6,526 bases of DNA. Origin: CAYYAQ01 sp964469555 (GTDB lineage: Bacteria; Planctomycetota; UBA1135; UBA2386). The position numbers and the translations under genes are program-made. Position 1 is the stretch's first letter, and each line of letters starts with the position of its first letter. The DNA lies in NCBI GenBank assembly GCA_964469555.1, contig CAYYAQ010000220.1, forward strand, positions 1-6,526. Direction: 5' to 3'. Shown piece after piece: positions 6,276-6,526 of this stretch. The notes beneath the pieces are model-generated. The model made no database searches, had not been told where the DNA came from, and saw nothing but the letters and a program-made list of their open reading frames with translations.

Positions 6276-6526
6276 CGCTTGGGTTCTCCGCGGAGGGGGT
6301 TGGCGAAGTCTTCGTAGAGGGCCTGCAGAGAGGCGATGTCGAGGGGTTTCTTCGCTGATTCGCGAAGGATGATGACGCGATATCGGAGGTGCAGGGGCTT
6401 TTTTGGTTGCAGCACCGTCTTGAAGAACGATCCGAACCGCGCGTATGGGCGCGTGGACATCACGGCGGGCGTCGGGTTCGTCGGCGCCGTTATGTACATT
6501 ACCGAGGTCTGCTTCCCCCCGAGCTT
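6272..6526 (-). CDS. Probable second DUF6807 ('PmoA family') protein, C-terminal 84 residues (5' truncated by window)
   Basis: The frame is open from the right edge of the window to the TGA at 6272-6274. Codons upstream of the internal ATG at 6497-6499 continue to read well (ending KQTSVMYI), so the gene almost certainly starts beyond the window. The visible part shows TNPTPAVMSTRPYARFGSFF and then KPLHLRYRVII, followed by a helix ASLQALYEDFANP. It parallels the end of the + strand DUF6807 protein (Asn-Pro, an Arg-x-Tyr-x-x-Phe turn, a Leu-x-x-RYR strand, then a terminal helix with ALY or YAL). This pattern supports a divergent paralogue, but the N-terminal His-rich signature is not visible. 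Its stop overlaps the start of the cytochrome gene (ATGA), so the two are likely coupled and cotranscribed. A different secreted sugar-binding beta-sandwich protein cannot be excluded. Confidence 0.68.
   Translation of the reverse strand, partial: KLGGKQTSVMYITAPTNPTPAVMSTRPYARFGSFFKTVLQPKKPLHLRYRVIILRESAKKPLDIASLQALYEDFANPLRGEPKR
6284..6289 (-). promoter_or_regulatory. Ribosome-binding site of the cytochrome-c/propeller gene
   Basis: On the - strand GGAGAA lies 8 bases before the ATG at 6275-6273, inside the last codons of the upstream gene. It supports the first of two consecutive ATG codons as the start and fits reinitiation from the overlapping TGA. Neither + strand start (345 or 1330) has a comparable site. 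Confidence 0.6.

Noticed and set aside
4362..6317. A 651-codon open frame on the + strand opposite the cytochrome-c/propeller gene
   Set aside because: The - strand frame has full family signatures along its length. The + frame is a GC-rich antisense shadow with Arg/Val/Asp-rich, featureless translation, and it runs across the boundary of two real genes.

Overview
The window is GC-rich and almost entirely coding. It looks like a metagenome-assembled fragment, because a 10-N gap sits inside one gene. The best lineage marker is a 1154-residue secreted protein that joins a sorbosone-dehydrogenase-like beta-propeller, a HEAT-type helical region, a single CGQCH cytochrome c domain and a C-terminal beta-sandwich. 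This architecture is characteristic of Planctomycetota, Verrucomicrobiota and close relatives. A Tat-exported Gfo/Idh/MocA-type protein and DUF6807 ('PmoA family') proteins fit the same kind of organism. The phylum assignment is an inference.

Layout: two gene groups converge on position 2811-2814. On the + strand are (a) the C-terminal 115 residues of a DUF993 / dihydrodipicolinate-synthase-like protein (1-348); (b) a DUF6807 'PmoA family' probable lipoprotein (345-1297), interrupted by the N gap and joined to (a) by an ATGA overlap; and (c) a Tat-signal Gfo/Idh/MocA-family probable lipoprotein (1330-2814). On the - strand, reading in from the right edge, are (d) the C-terminal 84 residues of what looks like a second DUF6807 protein (6272-6526) and (e) the large cytochrome-c/beta-propeller protein (2811-6275), again joined by an ATGA overlap. 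The stop codons of (c) and (e) overlap by four bases, so no intergenic terminator separates the two groups. The only intergenic stretch is 1298-1329 (32 bp). No RNA gene, mobile element or CRISPR array was seen.

Working together: DUF993, DUF6807 and Gfo/Idh/MocA proteins are families expected in carbohydrate or sugar-derivative catabolism, and the cytochrome protein could receive electrons from a periplasmic sugar oxidation. A plausible but unproven reading is a mainly periplasmic sugar-processing locus with a cytoplasmic aldolase-like enzyme. 'PmoA' here does not mean methane oxidation.

Most worth a second look: (1) a perfect 33-bp odd palindrome, extending to 47 bp with two mismatches, inside the HEAT-coding part of the cytochrome gene, with an 11-bp stem-loop 27 bp away; (2) the Gfo/Idh/MocA protein lacks the two canonical catalytic residues (EKP lysine is Thr, GxH histidine is Glu) and has a degenerate glycine motif; (3) DUF6807 members on both converging strands, one next to the cytochrome gene.
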